A program made the position numbers and the translations under genes. From Bradyrhizobium sp. WSM3983 (GTDB lineage: Bacteria; Pseudomonadota; Alphaproteobacteria; Rhizobiales; Xanthobacteraceae), in assembly GCF_000473045.1 (NCBI RefSeq), contig NZ_AXAY01000014.1:179236-243235 (forward strand): a stretch of DNA of 64,000 nt. The letters run 5' to 3'. A model generated the notes under the pieces. The model was not told the origin of the DNA. It was given only the letters and a program-made list of their open reading frames with translations, and searched no databases. Shown here in pieces: positions 34,222 through 43,634 of this stretch (positions within the stretch are counted from its first letter, which is position 1; each line of letters opens with the position of its first letter).

Positions 34222-35703
34222 TCAGAAATTGAACGCGTAAATGCGCCCATCGCCGCCGACATAGAGGCGGTCCTGCGTCGCTATGAGCGACTGCAGGTGT
34301 CGGAGGCCGCTCAGGGGCTCGCTGACAAAAAGCGGCTCGCCGGTATCGCCGCGGAACGCATGCAGCCGATTGTCGCCTTCGGCGCCAAGCGCCCACACAA
34401 TGGGATTGGAATGCCCATCCGTGGTGGTCGCAATAGCGGAGCCGCGACCGCGCAGCGCGCCGCACCAAGCGGTCGCCATCGTCGGGGGTGAGCCGCCGGC
34501 GATCTTTAAGACCGTCAATCCATGACCGGCGTCGGGTTGCGGGCAGTGCAATCCCGGCGCTTGGAAAGCGACGAAAATTTCTTCGCCGACAGGATAGGCG
34601 GTCGGCGCGGTGATGATCCGCATGGTGGACACGGCTTCGACGGCCAGTTGACCGCCAATGCCTCCAAGGTCGTTTCGATCAAGAAGATAGGCCTTGCGAT
34701 CCTTGCCCAGCGCCAGCATCAAAGCCTGGCCGCCCGAGCCGGGGATCGTGAGAGGAAGCGGATTGGTGCCTCCGAGATCCGCATCCTGAGAATCGAGTCC
34801 TTTCCAGTCCGATGGGGCAAAATAGTCACGACTGCTCTCGCTGCGCCGCAAGTCGGTGCCGATGCGAAAAACGGCTTCACCATCGCTCCATTTGTTGGCG
34901 CCGAACGTATTCCCAGTCGCGAAGAAGATGTCGTGTCCGACGACACTCAACCCGCCGGGCGACCAGATGCCGCCGCCTCGCGCGCGCGTCTCAAAGCTGA
35001 CAAGCTTGCTCGGATCGTGCGCGACAATTCCGATCACCCAGCCGTGGTAATTTTCACAATCGCCAAAGTGGCCGCCGAAGGCGACGTAAACAATGCCGTC
35101 GAGAAGTGTGAGCGCTGAGCGCTGGTTCTGTATGCGAGGGTCGAAATGCCGTCCCGACCTTCGCAGGGCGTCGGCAATATCGATCGGCCAACCGGATAGG
35201 ACGCTACCGTCCTTAAGCGAAAGCCCGAACAACTCGTGACGAGGACCGTTCGGCCGCTCGACGGCAGCGTCGAAATAGATCGCCTCGGTGGTGGGATCGA
35301 TCACGGGCGTCCCGGTGATGCCGAGCGGATTGATGTTCCCGCAGGGTAACGACGAACCCGCCACGGGACGCCCAACCACGCGTCTCCACAATTCCTTGCC
35401 GGTCGTCGCATCGAAGGACTGCACGATGTCGTCTTCGGATGCCACAATGAGCATACCGGTATTCGAGCCAGAGGGATGCCAGTAGAGCGGCTGGGCGTAG
35501 AGGGCTCCAGCAATACGAGCGTCAAACATGCGATCGAGGTGCACCGACCCGGCCTTTTCCCAGGACAGAGCCGAAACGACAAAGTTGCCGCTTCGACTGT
35601 CGTCACCGTGATAGGTCAAAACTGAGTGGTCTTGAGCGATGGCGGGCAGTGGAGAGATCGCGAGTGCAAAGATTCCCGCCATTAAAGCAGCACGTGCTCT
35701 CAT
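34222..35703 (-). CDS. Secreted PQQ-like beta-propeller protein
   Basis: A 493-residue exported protein. The signal peptide is MRARAALMAGIFALAISPLP followed by AIAQ. Repeated motifs of the propeller are seen, e.g. SFDATTGKELWRRVVGRPVA, DGIVYVAFGGHFGDCENYHG and FFATGNTFGANKW, and a final DRLYVGGDGRIYAFN. This pattern is shared by PQQ-dependent dehydrogenases and BamB-like proteins, but the PQQ-binding adjacent cysteines and heme motif are absent, so it is probably a non-enzymatic or atypical propeller. No other quinoprotein gene is near. Role unknown. Confidence 0.75.
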   Translation of the reverse strand: MRARAALMAGIFALAISPLPAIAQDHSVLTYHGDDSRSGNFVVSALSWEKAGSVHLDRMFDARIAGALYAQPLYWHPSGSNTGMLIVASEDDIVQSFDATTGKELWRRVVGRPVAGSSLPCGNINPLGITGTPVIDPTTEAIYFDAAVERPNGPRHELFGLSLKDGSVLSGWPIDIADALRRSGRHFDPRIQNQRSALTLLDGIVYVAFGGHFGDCENYHGWVIGIVAHDPSKLVSFETRARGGGIWSPGGLSVVGHDIFFATGNTFGANKWSDGEAVFRIGTDLRRSESSRDYFAPSDWKGLDSQDADLGGTNPLPLTIPGSGGQALMLALGKDRKAYLLDRNDLGGIGGQLAVEAVSTMRIITAPTAYPVGEEIFVAFQAPGLHCPQPDAGHGLTVLKIAGGSPPTMATAWCGALRGRGSAIATTTDGHSNPIVWALGAEGDNRLHAFRGDTGEPLFVSEPLSGLRHLQSLIATQDRLYVGGDGRIYAFNF

Positions 35704-36005
35704 CGAAGTCGGGCCTTTACCGTCTATCGCGCTTAACAACTGCCCGCCACCACGGTTCCACGGATACACCGCTATTGAGGATGTCGTCAGGTCGGAGGAG
35801 GCCTGACCTCAACTATCAACCGGTGAAGTCGAGCGGCGGTGGGGGGAGATCGACTGTCGCGAAGGGGTGGTTAGCGAGGCCCGTGTTCCATCGACGGCGC
35901 CCTTGTTGCCGGTGTGACCCGGGGCACTTGGAACTTTGCATGGTCTGTTCAATTGTCGAACAGGCACACCAATGGCCGAAGCCGATAAGCTTCGATGAAT
36001 TTGTC
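35704..36005. other. Divergent intergenic region, PQQ-like / nucleotidyltransferase
   Basis: About 300 bp between divergent genes, likely holding both promoters. One short inverted repeat, GTCAGGTCGGAGGAGGCCTGAC (22 bp, arms GTCAGG/CCTGAC), lies near 35790; no T-tract follows, so it could be an operator rather than a terminator. Confidence 0.35.
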
Positions 36006-36797
36006 ATGGCGAAGGAGATTAGGCCGATCACTGGATCTACAAAGATGATCGATGCGGCCGCTGAGCCGACCCCATCATCGACCGGAGCGGAGGTGTTTTA
36101 CACCCAGGCCTTGCGCGAGCTCGCAAAGCTCGATCTTCCGTTTCTGTTGGCAGGCACATATGCGCTCAGCGCCTATACCGGCGTGTCGCGCGCGACCAAA
36201 GATCTGGATATCGTGTGCAAGCCGACTGACTATCCGCGTGTTCTCAACCACTTCCGCAGCCTTGGATACACCGTCGCAATCGAGGACGAACGCTGGCTGG
36301 GCAAGGTCTTCCAGGACGAGCACTTTTTCGATGTGATCTTCGCGTTCTGGCATGGCATGGCTCCCGTGACCGACCAATGGTTCGAATCCGCGCCGCGCAT
36401 CGAGGTGTTTGGTACGCCGATGCGCATCATCGCCCCGACGGAGTTGATCTGGTCCAAGGCCTTCGTCCAGTTGCGGCACCGCTACGATGGCCCGGATATC
36501 GCGCATCTCATTCTCAAGCAGCACGATCAGATCGACTGGCGACGTCTGCTTGCCTACATGGAGCTGCATTGGGAGGTGCTTCTGGCCCATCTACTCAATT
36601 TCCGCTGGGCCTATCCGAGCGAGCGTGATTGCGTGCCGCGCTGGCTAGTGGACGAACTCGTCGTCCGCCTGAAGACCCAGTTCGAACTTCCTCCTCCGCG
36701 CGTGAAGATATGTCGGGGGCGCCTGTTTTCGCAGGTCGACTATGCGCCGGCCATTGAGGAATGGGGATTCGTCGACGCAGATCAGGATAGTGAGTAG
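36006..36797 (+). CDS. Nucleotidyltransferase-fold protein (AbiEii/MNT-like)
   Basis: A 263-residue protein with a DNA-polymerase-beta-type nucleotidyltransferase core. Residues about 30-110 give LPFLLAGTYALSAYTGVSRA and TKDLDIVCKPTDYPRVLNHF, the G-S-like loop plus the DxD (Asp-Leu-Asp) motif, then a later carboxylate in FFDVIFAFWHG. The C-terminal half is helical (PTELIWSKAFVQLRHRYDGP, DIAHLILKQHDQIDWRRLLA). A four-base gap links it to a metallophosphoesterase gene. AbiEii-like enzymes transfer nucleotides to RNA or protein. Start is uncertain; ATG 36006 has poor ribosome site and 35940 is possible. Confidence 0.72.
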   Translation: MAKEIRPITGSTKMIDAAAEPTPSSTGAEVFYTQALRELAKLDLPFLLAGTYALSAYTGVSRATKDLDIVCKPTDYPRVLNHFRSLGYTVAIEDERWLGKVFQDEHFFDVIFAFWHGMAPVTDQWFESAPRIEVFGTPMRIIAPTELIWSKAFVQLRHRYDGPDIAHLILKQHDQIDWRRLLAYMELHWEVLLAHLLNFRWAYPSERDCVPRWLVDELVVRLKTQFELPPPRVKICRGRLFSQVDYAPAIEEWGFVDADQDSE

Positions 36798-36801
36798 CGC
36801 G

Positions 36802-37524
36802 ATGTCTGAAAAGCCCGACTCGCTCACCTTCGCTGCCATTGGCGATCTCCACGTGAAGGAGGATCGCACGTTGTCGTTCCGGGAGCTCTTTGCCGAGCTC
36901 TCGACCAAGGCCCAGGTGCTCGTCCTTTGCGGCGACCTCACTGACCTCGGCAAGCCGTCCGAAGCGGAACTTCTGGCGGAGGATTTGCGCGCCTGCTCCA
37001 TTCCCGTTGTCGGCGTGCTCGGAAATCACGACTACGAGTCTGGGCACGCTGAAGACGTTAAGCGCATTTTGAAGGGGGCCGGGATGCACCTGCTCAACGG
37101 GCAGTCGTACGAAATAAATGGTGTCGCCTTCGTCGGGGTGAAGGGATTCATCGGGGGCTTTGGCCGTCGTATGCTTGCTTCATTCGGCGAGCCAGTTGTC
37201 AAGAGCTTGGTCGCTGAAGCCGTCGACGAAGCGACGCGCCTCGAAAATGCGATGCGTGCGGTGGCGAGCAAGCAGGCTGTCGTCGTTCTTCATTATGCAC
37301 CGATTCCCGATACGGTCGAAGGCGAACCACTAGAGATCCTTCCGTTCCTCGGCTCGTCGCGTCTCGGCGAAACGATCGATCGATTCAAGGTGAGCGCGGT
37401 GGTGCACGGCCATGCTCATCAGGGTCGCTATGAGGGCCGCACGCCCGGCGGCGCGCGCGTCTACAACGTGGCCCGATCAATCGAGAAGCCCACCGGTCGA
37501 CCCTATGCCTTGATTGAGGTCTGA
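36802..37524 (+). CDS. Metallophosphoesterase
   Basis: A 240-residue calcineurin-like phosphoesterase with the complete metal-binding set: D-x-H (AAIGDLHVKED), GD (VLVLCGDLTDLGK), GNHD (VVGVLGNHDYESG), H (VLHYAPIPDTVEG) and GHxH (VVHGHAHQGRYEG). It can hydrolyse phosphomono- or diesters. It starts four bases after the nucleotidyltransferase stop and is therefore co-transcribed; one could add and the other remove a nucleotide or phosphate. Start at 36802 fixed by the upstream stop. Confidence 0.88.
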   Translation: MSEKPDSLTFAAIGDLHVKEDRTLSFRELFAELSTKAQVLVLCGDLTDLGKPSEAELLAEDLRACSIPVVGVLGNHDYESGHAEDVKRILKGAGMHLLNGQSYEINGVAFVGVKGFIGGFGRRMLASFGEPVVKSLVAEAVDEATRLENAMRAVASKQAVVVLHYAPIPDTVEGEPLEILPFLGSSRLGETIDRFKVSAVVHGHAHQGRYEGRTPGGARVYNVARSIEKPTGRPYALIEV

Positions 37525-37758
37525 CCTGGGTGGTTTCGCGCTCTTCTGGTCATCGGCCTGGCGCGCCTCCTGTGCTGTCTTAACGATCCTGTCGCCGTGC
37601 TTCTCGACCAACCATTCGGTTCCACTAGGATAGCAGGCAGTGCGATGGACAATGCGGCAGAGGGAGGTGGGTTCATCGGTGTTCGCGCGAAACAACGCTC
37701 GCGAAAACGAACGGTATTGCTGCCCGTGCGTTGGGTGAGTGCCACGCAGGAGAGGCGC

Positions 37759-38316
37759 ATGGATCGTCCATTGATCGTACCCGCCAGAGGGCTCCTGGAC
37801 GCGGGAACCGGCAAGCCGATAAGTGACGAGTTTTTCGGCGCCGTCAGGGTTGATCTCGCCGACAAGGGCTTCTTTATCACGGCGGCCGATGACCTCATCA
37901 CCTGGGCGCGAAGCGGTTCATTGATGTGGATGACGTTCGGGCTCGCCTGTTGCGCAATCGAAATGATGCAGATGGCGATGCCGCGCTACGACGCGGAGCG
38001 GTTCGGATTTGCGCCGCGCGCCAGCCCGAGGCAGTCGGATGTCATGATCGTGGCGGGCACGTTATGCAACAAGATGGCGCCTGCACTGCGCAAGGTGTAC
38101 GACCAGATGCCGGAACCGCGATATGTGATCTCGATGGGGTCATGCGCCAATGGCGGGGGTTACTATCACTATTCCTATTCGGTGACCCGCGGATGCGATC
38201 GCATTGTTCCCGTGGACATCTACGTCCCCGGTTGTCCACCTACGGCAGAGGCGCTGCTCTACGGTGTGATGCTTCTACAAAAGAAGATCCGCCGGACCGG
38301 GACGATCGAGCGCTGA
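37759..38316 (+). CDS. nuoB: NADH-quinone oxidoreductase subunit B (orphan copy)
   Basis: A 185-residue complex I subunit that holds the N2 iron-sulfur cluster. The four ligands are visible: Cys64-Cys65 in FGLACCAIEMMQ, Cys129 in ISMGSCANGGGYY and Cys159 in DIYVPGCPPTAEALLYG. The rest also matches the 20-kDa family (MAMPRYDAERFGFAPRASPR). It lies far from any nuoA/nuoC and 7 kb from the orphan nuoD on the other strand. CAGGAGAGGCGC precedes ATG 37759 and fixes the start; longer upstream frames are not conserved. Confidence 0.92.
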   Translation: MDRPLIVPARGLLDAGTGKPISDEFFGAVRVDLADKGFFITAADDLITWARSGSLMWMTFGLACCAIEMMQMAMPRYDAERFGFAPRASPRQSDVMIVAGTLCNKMAPALRKVYDQMPEPRYVISMGSCANGGGYYHYSYSVTRGCDRIVPVDIYVPGCPPTAEALLYGVMLLQKKIRRTGTIER

Positions 38317-38550
38317 ATATGACCTCCTGTGTGCGGCGGCCACTTGAGCTCAGGTCAAACACGATGCCCAGCGCGGCGAGGCCGAGCGCCACCGCCGCGA
38401 GAGGCAACAACATAACGATTGCGGCATCTCTGCTCCTCGGGCGGCAGTCTTGTTGGGTCGATTTGGTCTGCACATCCGGCGCTGCCGCTGCATTCGACGA
38501 CCGCGCGGGTGCCATGCGGTGGCGTCCAGTCAGTCAAGTGGGAACAAGCG

Positions 38551-39774
38551 ATGGAAGCAGTGATGGCTGGTGCGGGTTTAATTCGCGATTGGCGTCGATC
38601 CTCTGCGATCGGCGGAACAGTCGCGGTCGCGATCCTTATGATCGCAAGCCTGGCGCAGGGACAGCCCGTCAATTTTCATGGTCAACCTCTCGCAGGGACC
38701 GGGCACGCAGTATGGCAGCATCAAGTTGCGGACGCCTCACATGCCTCACATGATGCAGGACCCGGTAGTTTCGCCGATCTCGCCGAGAAAGTTGCCCCGG
38801 CTGTGATCGCGGTCAGCGCCATGACCGGTGCAACGCTCCAAGCTTTCCCGAATCGACGGCGTGGCCCCAGAAACGAAAATCCGGCTCCGGATACTCCCGA
38901 GCAGGGACAGGACAGAGGCGAACTCGTCTCGATGGGGTCTGGCTTCCTCATCTCGCCGGACGGTTATGCCGTGACCAACAGCCACGTCGTGGAAGACAGC
39001 GACACGGCCGAGATCCGCACCAGTGACAACAAGATCTATTCAGCCAAGGTCATCGGAAAAGATGCGCTGAGCGATCTTGCCCTGATCAAAGTCGAAGGGC
39101 GCAGCGATTTCGCTTACGTAAAGCTCGCCGACCGGCCGCCGCGCGTCGGTGATTGGGTGCTTGCCGTCGGCAATTCGTTCGGACTCGGGGGCTCGGTTAC
39201 GGCCGGTATCGTTTCAGCGCGCGGGCGCAATCTCGAGATCAGTTCGTCGGAGGATTTCCTCCAGATCGACGCGCCGATCAACAACGGCGCTTCCGGCGGT
39301 CCAAGCTTCAATACTCAGGGTGAGGTCGTTGGCGTCAACAGCATGATCCTTTCACCCGGGGGAGGCTCCGCGGGCGTCGCTTTCGCAATCCCCGCCGACA
39401 CGGTCAAGGCGGTGATACCGCAACTGAAGGACAGTGGCGCGGTGACGCGCGGGTGGATCGGGGCGGAAGTTCAATCGGTCACCCCTGACATCGCCGAGGT
39501 TCTTGCCATGAACAATCCTCATGGCGCGATCGTGGTCAGTGTTCAGGACAACGGTCCGGCTGCGAAGGCCGGCTTAAGAAGCGGGGACGTGATCTCCTCG
39601 TTACGTAACGAGCCGATCAAGAGCGCCAACGAATTGACCAAGAAGATCCATGTGATGGCGCCCGGCTCTTCGGCGCAGTTCACTGTGCTGCGGCAAGGAA
39701 AAGAGAGCCCCTTGAGCGTGACCTTGGGCCGGCTGCCCAACCAGTCCAGCTCGCCCGCGGCCAATCCAAGATAG
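38551..39774 (+). CDS. DegP/Do-like periplasmic serine protease
   Basis: A 407-residue HtrA-family protease. An N-terminal signal peptide/anchor is at residues 19-38 (SAIGGTVAVAILMIASLAQG). The catalytic triad is His145 (YAVTNSHVVEDS), Asp175 (DALSDLALIKVEG) and Ser248 in NNGASGGPSFN, where the usual Asn before Ser is Ala. After it comes one PDZ domain (about residues 290-385: VVSVQDNGPAAKAGLRSGDV). Such proteases clear misfolded envelope proteins. Only one PDZ domain makes it DegS/short DegP-like. No sigma-E operon around. Confidence 0.9.
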   Translation: MEAVMAGAGLIRDWRRSSAIGGTVAVAILMIASLAQGQPVNFHGQPLAGTGHAVWQHQVADASHASHDAGPGSFADLAEKVAPAVIAVSAMTGATLQAFPNRRRGPRNENPAPDTPEQGQDRGELVSMGSGFLISPDGYAVTNSHVVEDSDTAEIRTSDNKIYSAKVIGKDALSDLALIKVEGRSDFAYVKLADRPPRVGDWVLAVGNSFGLGGSVTAGIVSARGRNLEISSSEDFLQIDAPINNGASGGPSFNTQGEVVGVNSMILSPGGGSAGVAFAIPADTVKAVIPQLKDSGAVTRGWIGAEVQSVTPDIAEVLAMNNPHGAIVVSVQDNGPAAKAGLRSGDVISSLRNEPIKSANELTKKIHVMAPGSSAQFTVLRQGKESPLSVTLGRLPNQSSSPAANPR

Positions 39775-40169
39775 CGCGAGACGTGGCTTCGCGTGGCGTT
39801 GCGTTGGACGCGGAGGCTGCGGTCTGGTGGCAGGTACATCCCGTTGGACACGAGCATGCATGCCCTCGCCAGTCGGCTGCACGGGCAGTAGTGTGTGCTC
39901 GACCCCGGGTCTTGGTCGAACAATGTTCTCGGAGTTTGTCATCGAACGTCGCCGTGGCGCGCAAGGTGGCGCAGACGAGAGAGAGAGAGCACGGCGGCTG
40001 GTGCCCGCCCATGCCAAGGAACCCGCCAGACGGTCGATGGGTTGGTATCAGTGGAGGCACTTTGCCGATGGATCATGCCCGCCTTGAGCAGAGCGCGATC
40101 CACCCAAGTGCTGTTTTCGCGGCGCTCAAGCCCCCGCCCGAGCGGGGCGGTATACCCACGGAGATGCAG

Positions 40170-43115
40170 ATGAACCGGATGGCTGATCTTATCAATCACG
40201 GTCAAAGCTGCTGGATGGACGATCTGACCAGGCACATGATTGCAACCGGCGACTTGGCCCGACGTGTCGAACAAGAAGGCCTGCGCGGCATCACCTCCAA
40301 CCCTACGATCTTCGAGAAGGCGGTGGCGCAGAGCGATGATTACAATGGGGATATCGCCCGGGGCGCGGCAGCTGGCGAGTCGGCTGAACAGATCTACGAG
40401 GAGTTGCTGACCGCGGATGTGCGGAATGCCTGCGATATACTGCGCCCAGTCTACGATCGGGGCGCGCGCGCGGACGGCTTCGTCAGTCTCGAAGTGTCGC
40501 CACATCTCGCGCATGACACGCAGGCGTCGCTCGCTGAGGCGCGGCGTTTATGGCGGCGCGTGGACCGGCCCAATCTATTCATCAAGATTCCGGGTACCGC
40601 CGCCGGCGCACCGGCGGTCGAAGAATTGCTCTTCGAGGGTATCAACGTCAACATCACCTTGCTGTTCTCGATCGCGAGCTACGAAGCCGTGGCCGAGGCC
40701 TACATGCGGGCGCTCGAGCGACGGATTGCAGTAGGACAGCCAATCGACGGCATCGCATCGGTCGCGAGCTTCTTCCTGAGCCGGATCGATGTGCTTGTGG
40801 ACGAGCTTCTCGGACATCGAATCAGGCTCCACGGAGCATCGCCCGCACAACCCGACCCGCTGGATCTTCTCGGCAAGGTGGCCATTGCCAACGCCAAACT
40901 CGCCTATCAGAGCTTCAGGCGCACGCTTGAGAGCGACCGTTGGAAGGCGCTTGCCGGCAAGGGAGCGCAGGTGCAGCGGCTGTTGTGGGCCAGCACCAGC
41001 ACCAAGAATCCGGCATACCGCGATCTCATGTATGTTGAGCCGTTGATCGGGCCGCTGACGGTCAATACCATGCCGAGAAAGACAATCGCGGCGTTCCGCG
41101 ATCACGGGACGGTGCATGATACCATTGAGCGCGGAGTGCCCGAGGCTCGACGCGTCATCGCCGACCTTGAGCGGCTCGGGGTGCGGTTAGATCTGGTCAC
41201 CGCGCAACTCGAAAACGACGGCATCCAGAAATTCATCGTTCCGTTCGACTCACTGATCAAGCAGATCGAAGCGAAACGCCATCGCGCCACTGCGTTCCAC
41301 GATCTCGATCCCCTTCGAATGGTTGCCCGGAAGCTACGCCGCCTCGTAATCCGCATGACGACGGAAGCCGGATCAGGGCATCCGACGTCCTGCATGTCCT
41401 GCGCCGACATCGTGTCGGCGCTGTTCTTCCGCGAGATGCGCTGGGACCCGAAGGATCCGGCCGCGCGCAATGTTGATGCGTTCGTGTTGTCCAAGGGACA
41501 CGCGGCACCGATTCTCTGGGCCGCCCTTCATGAGGCCGGTGCGATCGCGGAGGATCCCCTGTCGCTGCGACGGCTCGACAGCACGCTCGAAGGACATCCG
41601 ACGCCGCTCAATCCCTGGGTCAAGGTCGCCACCGGCTCGCTCGGGCAGGGGCTCGCCGCGGCCAATGGAATGGTGCTCGCCAACCGGCTTGATGCCATCG
41701 ATGCCCGCGTCTTCTGCCTGCTTGGAGACGGCGAGTGCTCCGAGGGGGCGGTGTGGGAGGCAGCGCAGTTCGCCTCGCTCAATCGCCTGTCAAATCTGAT
41801 CGCAATCGTGGACGTCAATGGTCTTGGCCAGAGCGAGGCTGCACCCTACCATCACAACACCGCCACGTTCGCGCGCCGCTTTGAGGAATTTGGTTGGCAC
41901 GCAATCGAAATCGACGGCCACGATATGGCGGCGATCGTGGAAGCCGTCCAGGCCGCCTACCACGGTGGACCGACCGCAATCGTTGCGCGGACCGAGAAAG
42001 GCAAAGGCGTATCGTTCCTTGAAGGCGCAAGCGGATGGCATGGCAAGCCGCTCGACCGTGAGCAAATGGCAAAAGCGCTGGAAGAGCTGGGCGAACCCGC
42101 AGCTATGCCGGACGTGGAGTCTCGTCGTGTCGGACAAGTGGTGGTCCAGCAGCGCTCGCGGGCAGCCCGGACCCAACCAAACTACCGGGTGGGCGATCGC
42201 GTGGCGACACGAGAGGCCTTCGGCCACGCGCTGGAGAAGCTCGGCCGCAACAACATCGCGATCGTGGCGCTCGACGGAGACGTGAAGAACTCGACCGGCG
42301 TTGCAGCCTTCGCTGCGAAATATCCGGAGCGGTTCTTTGAAGGCTTCATCGCCGAGCAGAATATGGTCGGTGTTTCGCTAGGCTTGGCGGCGTGCGGAAA
42401 GATTCCATATGCCGCAACATTTGCCTGCTTCTTGACGCGTGCATACGATTTCATTCGGATGGCCGGCTACAGCCGGCCGCCACATCTCGTGCTGTGTGGC
42501 AGCCACGCCGGCGTCTCTATCGGCGAGGACGGCCCGTCCCAGATGGGGCTCGAGGACATCGCGATGTTCCGCGCGCTGATCGAGAGCACCGTGCTTTATC
42601 CGGCCGATGCTGTCAGCGCGGAGCGATTGACCGAGGCGGCGGCGCGCGAGAAGGGTATCGTCTACATCAGGACGACGCGGCCGAAAACGCCCGTCATCTA
42701 TACCAATGACGAGGAATTCCCAGTCGGTGCGAGCAAAGTCCTGCGCTCGTCGCGGCACGATCGGCTCACTATCGTGGCGGCCGGCATCACGCTGCACGAG
42801 GCGCTTGCGGCGCACGATCGTCTCATCGGAAGAGGTATGCCGACCCGGATCATCGACGCCTATTCGGTCAAGCCGCTCGATTGCGAAACGCTGTCGGCGG
42901 CAGCGCGCGAAACCGGTGCAATCATTGTCGTCGAGGATCATGCCGTCGACGGCGGGCTCGGTGATGCGGTCGCGGCCGCTGTCGGGGCGATTGCACCGGT
43001 GCACCGGCTCGGCATCAGGCAGTTGCCACGCTCCGGCGCGAGTGAAGAGCTGCTCGATCGCTATGGCATCTCACGCCGGGCGATCGAGGACCACGCAATG
43101 CGGCTTGCAGCGTAA
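40170..43115 (+). CDS. Transaldolase-transketolase fusion protein
   Basis: A 981-residue bifunctional pentose-phosphate enzyme. The first 365 residues are a transaldolase of the Actinobacteria-type subfamily (SCWMDDLTRHMIATGDLARR, LFIKIPGTAAGAPAVEELLF with Schiff-base Lys139, WASTSTKNPAYRDLMYVEPL). After a short linker the transketolase begins (ARKLRRLVIRMTTEAGSGHP, GHAAPILWAALHEAGA) with the thiamine pyrophosphate motif GDGECSE (residue 519) ... DVNG (550), the pyrimidine-binding domain (FEGFIAEQNMVGVSLGLAAC) and the C-terminal domain (IVVEDHAVDGGLGDAVAAAV). Both look active. ATG 40170 is six bases after CGGAG; an in-frame ATG at 40068 is possible. Confidence 0.92.
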   Translation: MNRMADLINHGQSCWMDDLTRHMIATGDLARRVEQEGLRGITSNPTIFEKAVAQSDDYNGDIARGAAAGESAEQIYEELLTADVRNACDILRPVYDRGARADGFVSLEVSPHLAHDTQASLAEARRLWRRVDRPNLFIKIPGTAAGAPAVEELLFEGINVNITLLFSIASYEAVAEAYMRALERRIAVGQPIDGIASVASFFLSRIDVLVDELLGHRIRLHGASPAQPDPLDLLGKVAIANAKLAYQSFRRTLESDRWKALAGKGAQVQRLLWASTSTKNPAYRDLMYVEPLIGPLTVNTMPRKTIAAFRDHGTVHDTIERGVPEARRVIADLERLGVRLDLVTAQLENDGIQKFIVPFDSLIKQIEAKRHRATAFHDLDPLRMVARKLRRLVIRMTTEAGSGHPTSCMSCADIVSALFFREMRWDPKDPAARNVDAFVLSKGHAAPILWAALHEAGAIAEDPLSLRRLDSTLEGHPTPLNPWVKVATGSLGQGLAAANGMVLANRLDAIDARVFCLLGDGECSEGAVWEAAQFASLNRLSNLIAIVDVNGLGQSEAAPYHHNTATFARRFEEFGWHAIEIDGHDMAAIVEAVQAAYHGGPTAIVARTEKGKGVSFLEGASGWHGKPLDREQMAKALEELGEPAAMPDVESRRVGQVVVQQRSRAARTQPNYRVGDRVATREAFGHALEKLGRNNIAIVALDGDVKNSTGVAAFAAKYPERFFEGFIAEQNMVGVSLGLAACGKIPYAATFACFLTRAYDFIRMAGYSRPPHLVLCGSHAGVSIGEDGPSQMGLEDIAMFRALIESTVLYPADAVSAERLTEAAAREKGIVYIRTTRPKTPVIYTNDEEFPVGASKVLRSSRHDRLTIVAAGITLHEALAAHDRLIGRGMPTRIIDAYSVKPLDCETLSAAARETGAIIVVEDHAVDGGLGDAVAAAVGAIAPVHRLGIRQLPRSGASEELLDRYGISRRAIEDHAMRLAA

Positions 43116-43419
43116 GCGATTGTGCCGAGCGTGCCAGAAACTTGGTCGCACGCATCATCCCGCACAGATGCGCTCCGGCCGGGCGAAGTCCGACGTCTTA
43201 GGCTGTCGCTGTATCGACCGTTAGCGTCCGTAGTGGATGGCGATCCAGTCGGACGAAGCTCGGGCATCGCGAACGGTGTTCAGCATCGATGATCTGAAAT
43301 TCAGTGTCGAGGCTATTGCCAAATCCGAGCCGGGATGTAGAGTTCGACGGATTATTGAACACCCTTGAATTCGACGCCGCAGCTTTTGCGTTGCGTAGTG
43401 CTTTCTTCTGGGGGGTCCC
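43116..43419. other. Intergenic region after the transaldolase-transketolase gene
   Basis: No gene is supported. A long antisense open frame crosses part of it (43198-43599, minus), but its sequence is not conserved-looking, so it was not called. Confidence 0.35.
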
Positions 43420-43620
43420 ATGTTTGATCCTGTTACCACCGCGCTTTTGCGCGCGGTCCTGGACGAGGTCTGCGAAACCGTTTCCCTGACCGAGACCGGC
43501 GCCCGTGCCCACGTGGCTTCGAAAATCCTGGAAGCCGCGACCGGAGGCGATACATCTCCGGACCACCTCAAGCAGGTCGGGCGCCAAGCGCTCTCGCAAG
43601 CTCCGACCATGTGGCGCTGA
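43420..43620 (+). CDS. Small conserved hypothetical protein
   Basis: A 66-residue protein, all helix: MFDPVTTALLRAVLDEVCET followed by VSLTETGARAHVASKILEAA. It resembles short Bradyrhizobium proteins of the same size, sometimes found paired with a winged-helix-like protein. It ends 14 bases before the next gene's start (43635). Function unknown. Confidence 0.6.
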   Translation: MFDPVTTALLRAVLDEVCETVSLTETGARAHVASKILEAATGGDTSPDHLKQVGRQALSQAPTMWR

Positions 43621-43634
43621 CCGGCGAGGGCGGG

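Noticed and set aside
43198..43599. 133-residue minus-strand open frame before the small helical gene
   Set aside because: It overlaps a supported plus-strand gene and its sequence has no domain or conserved pattern.
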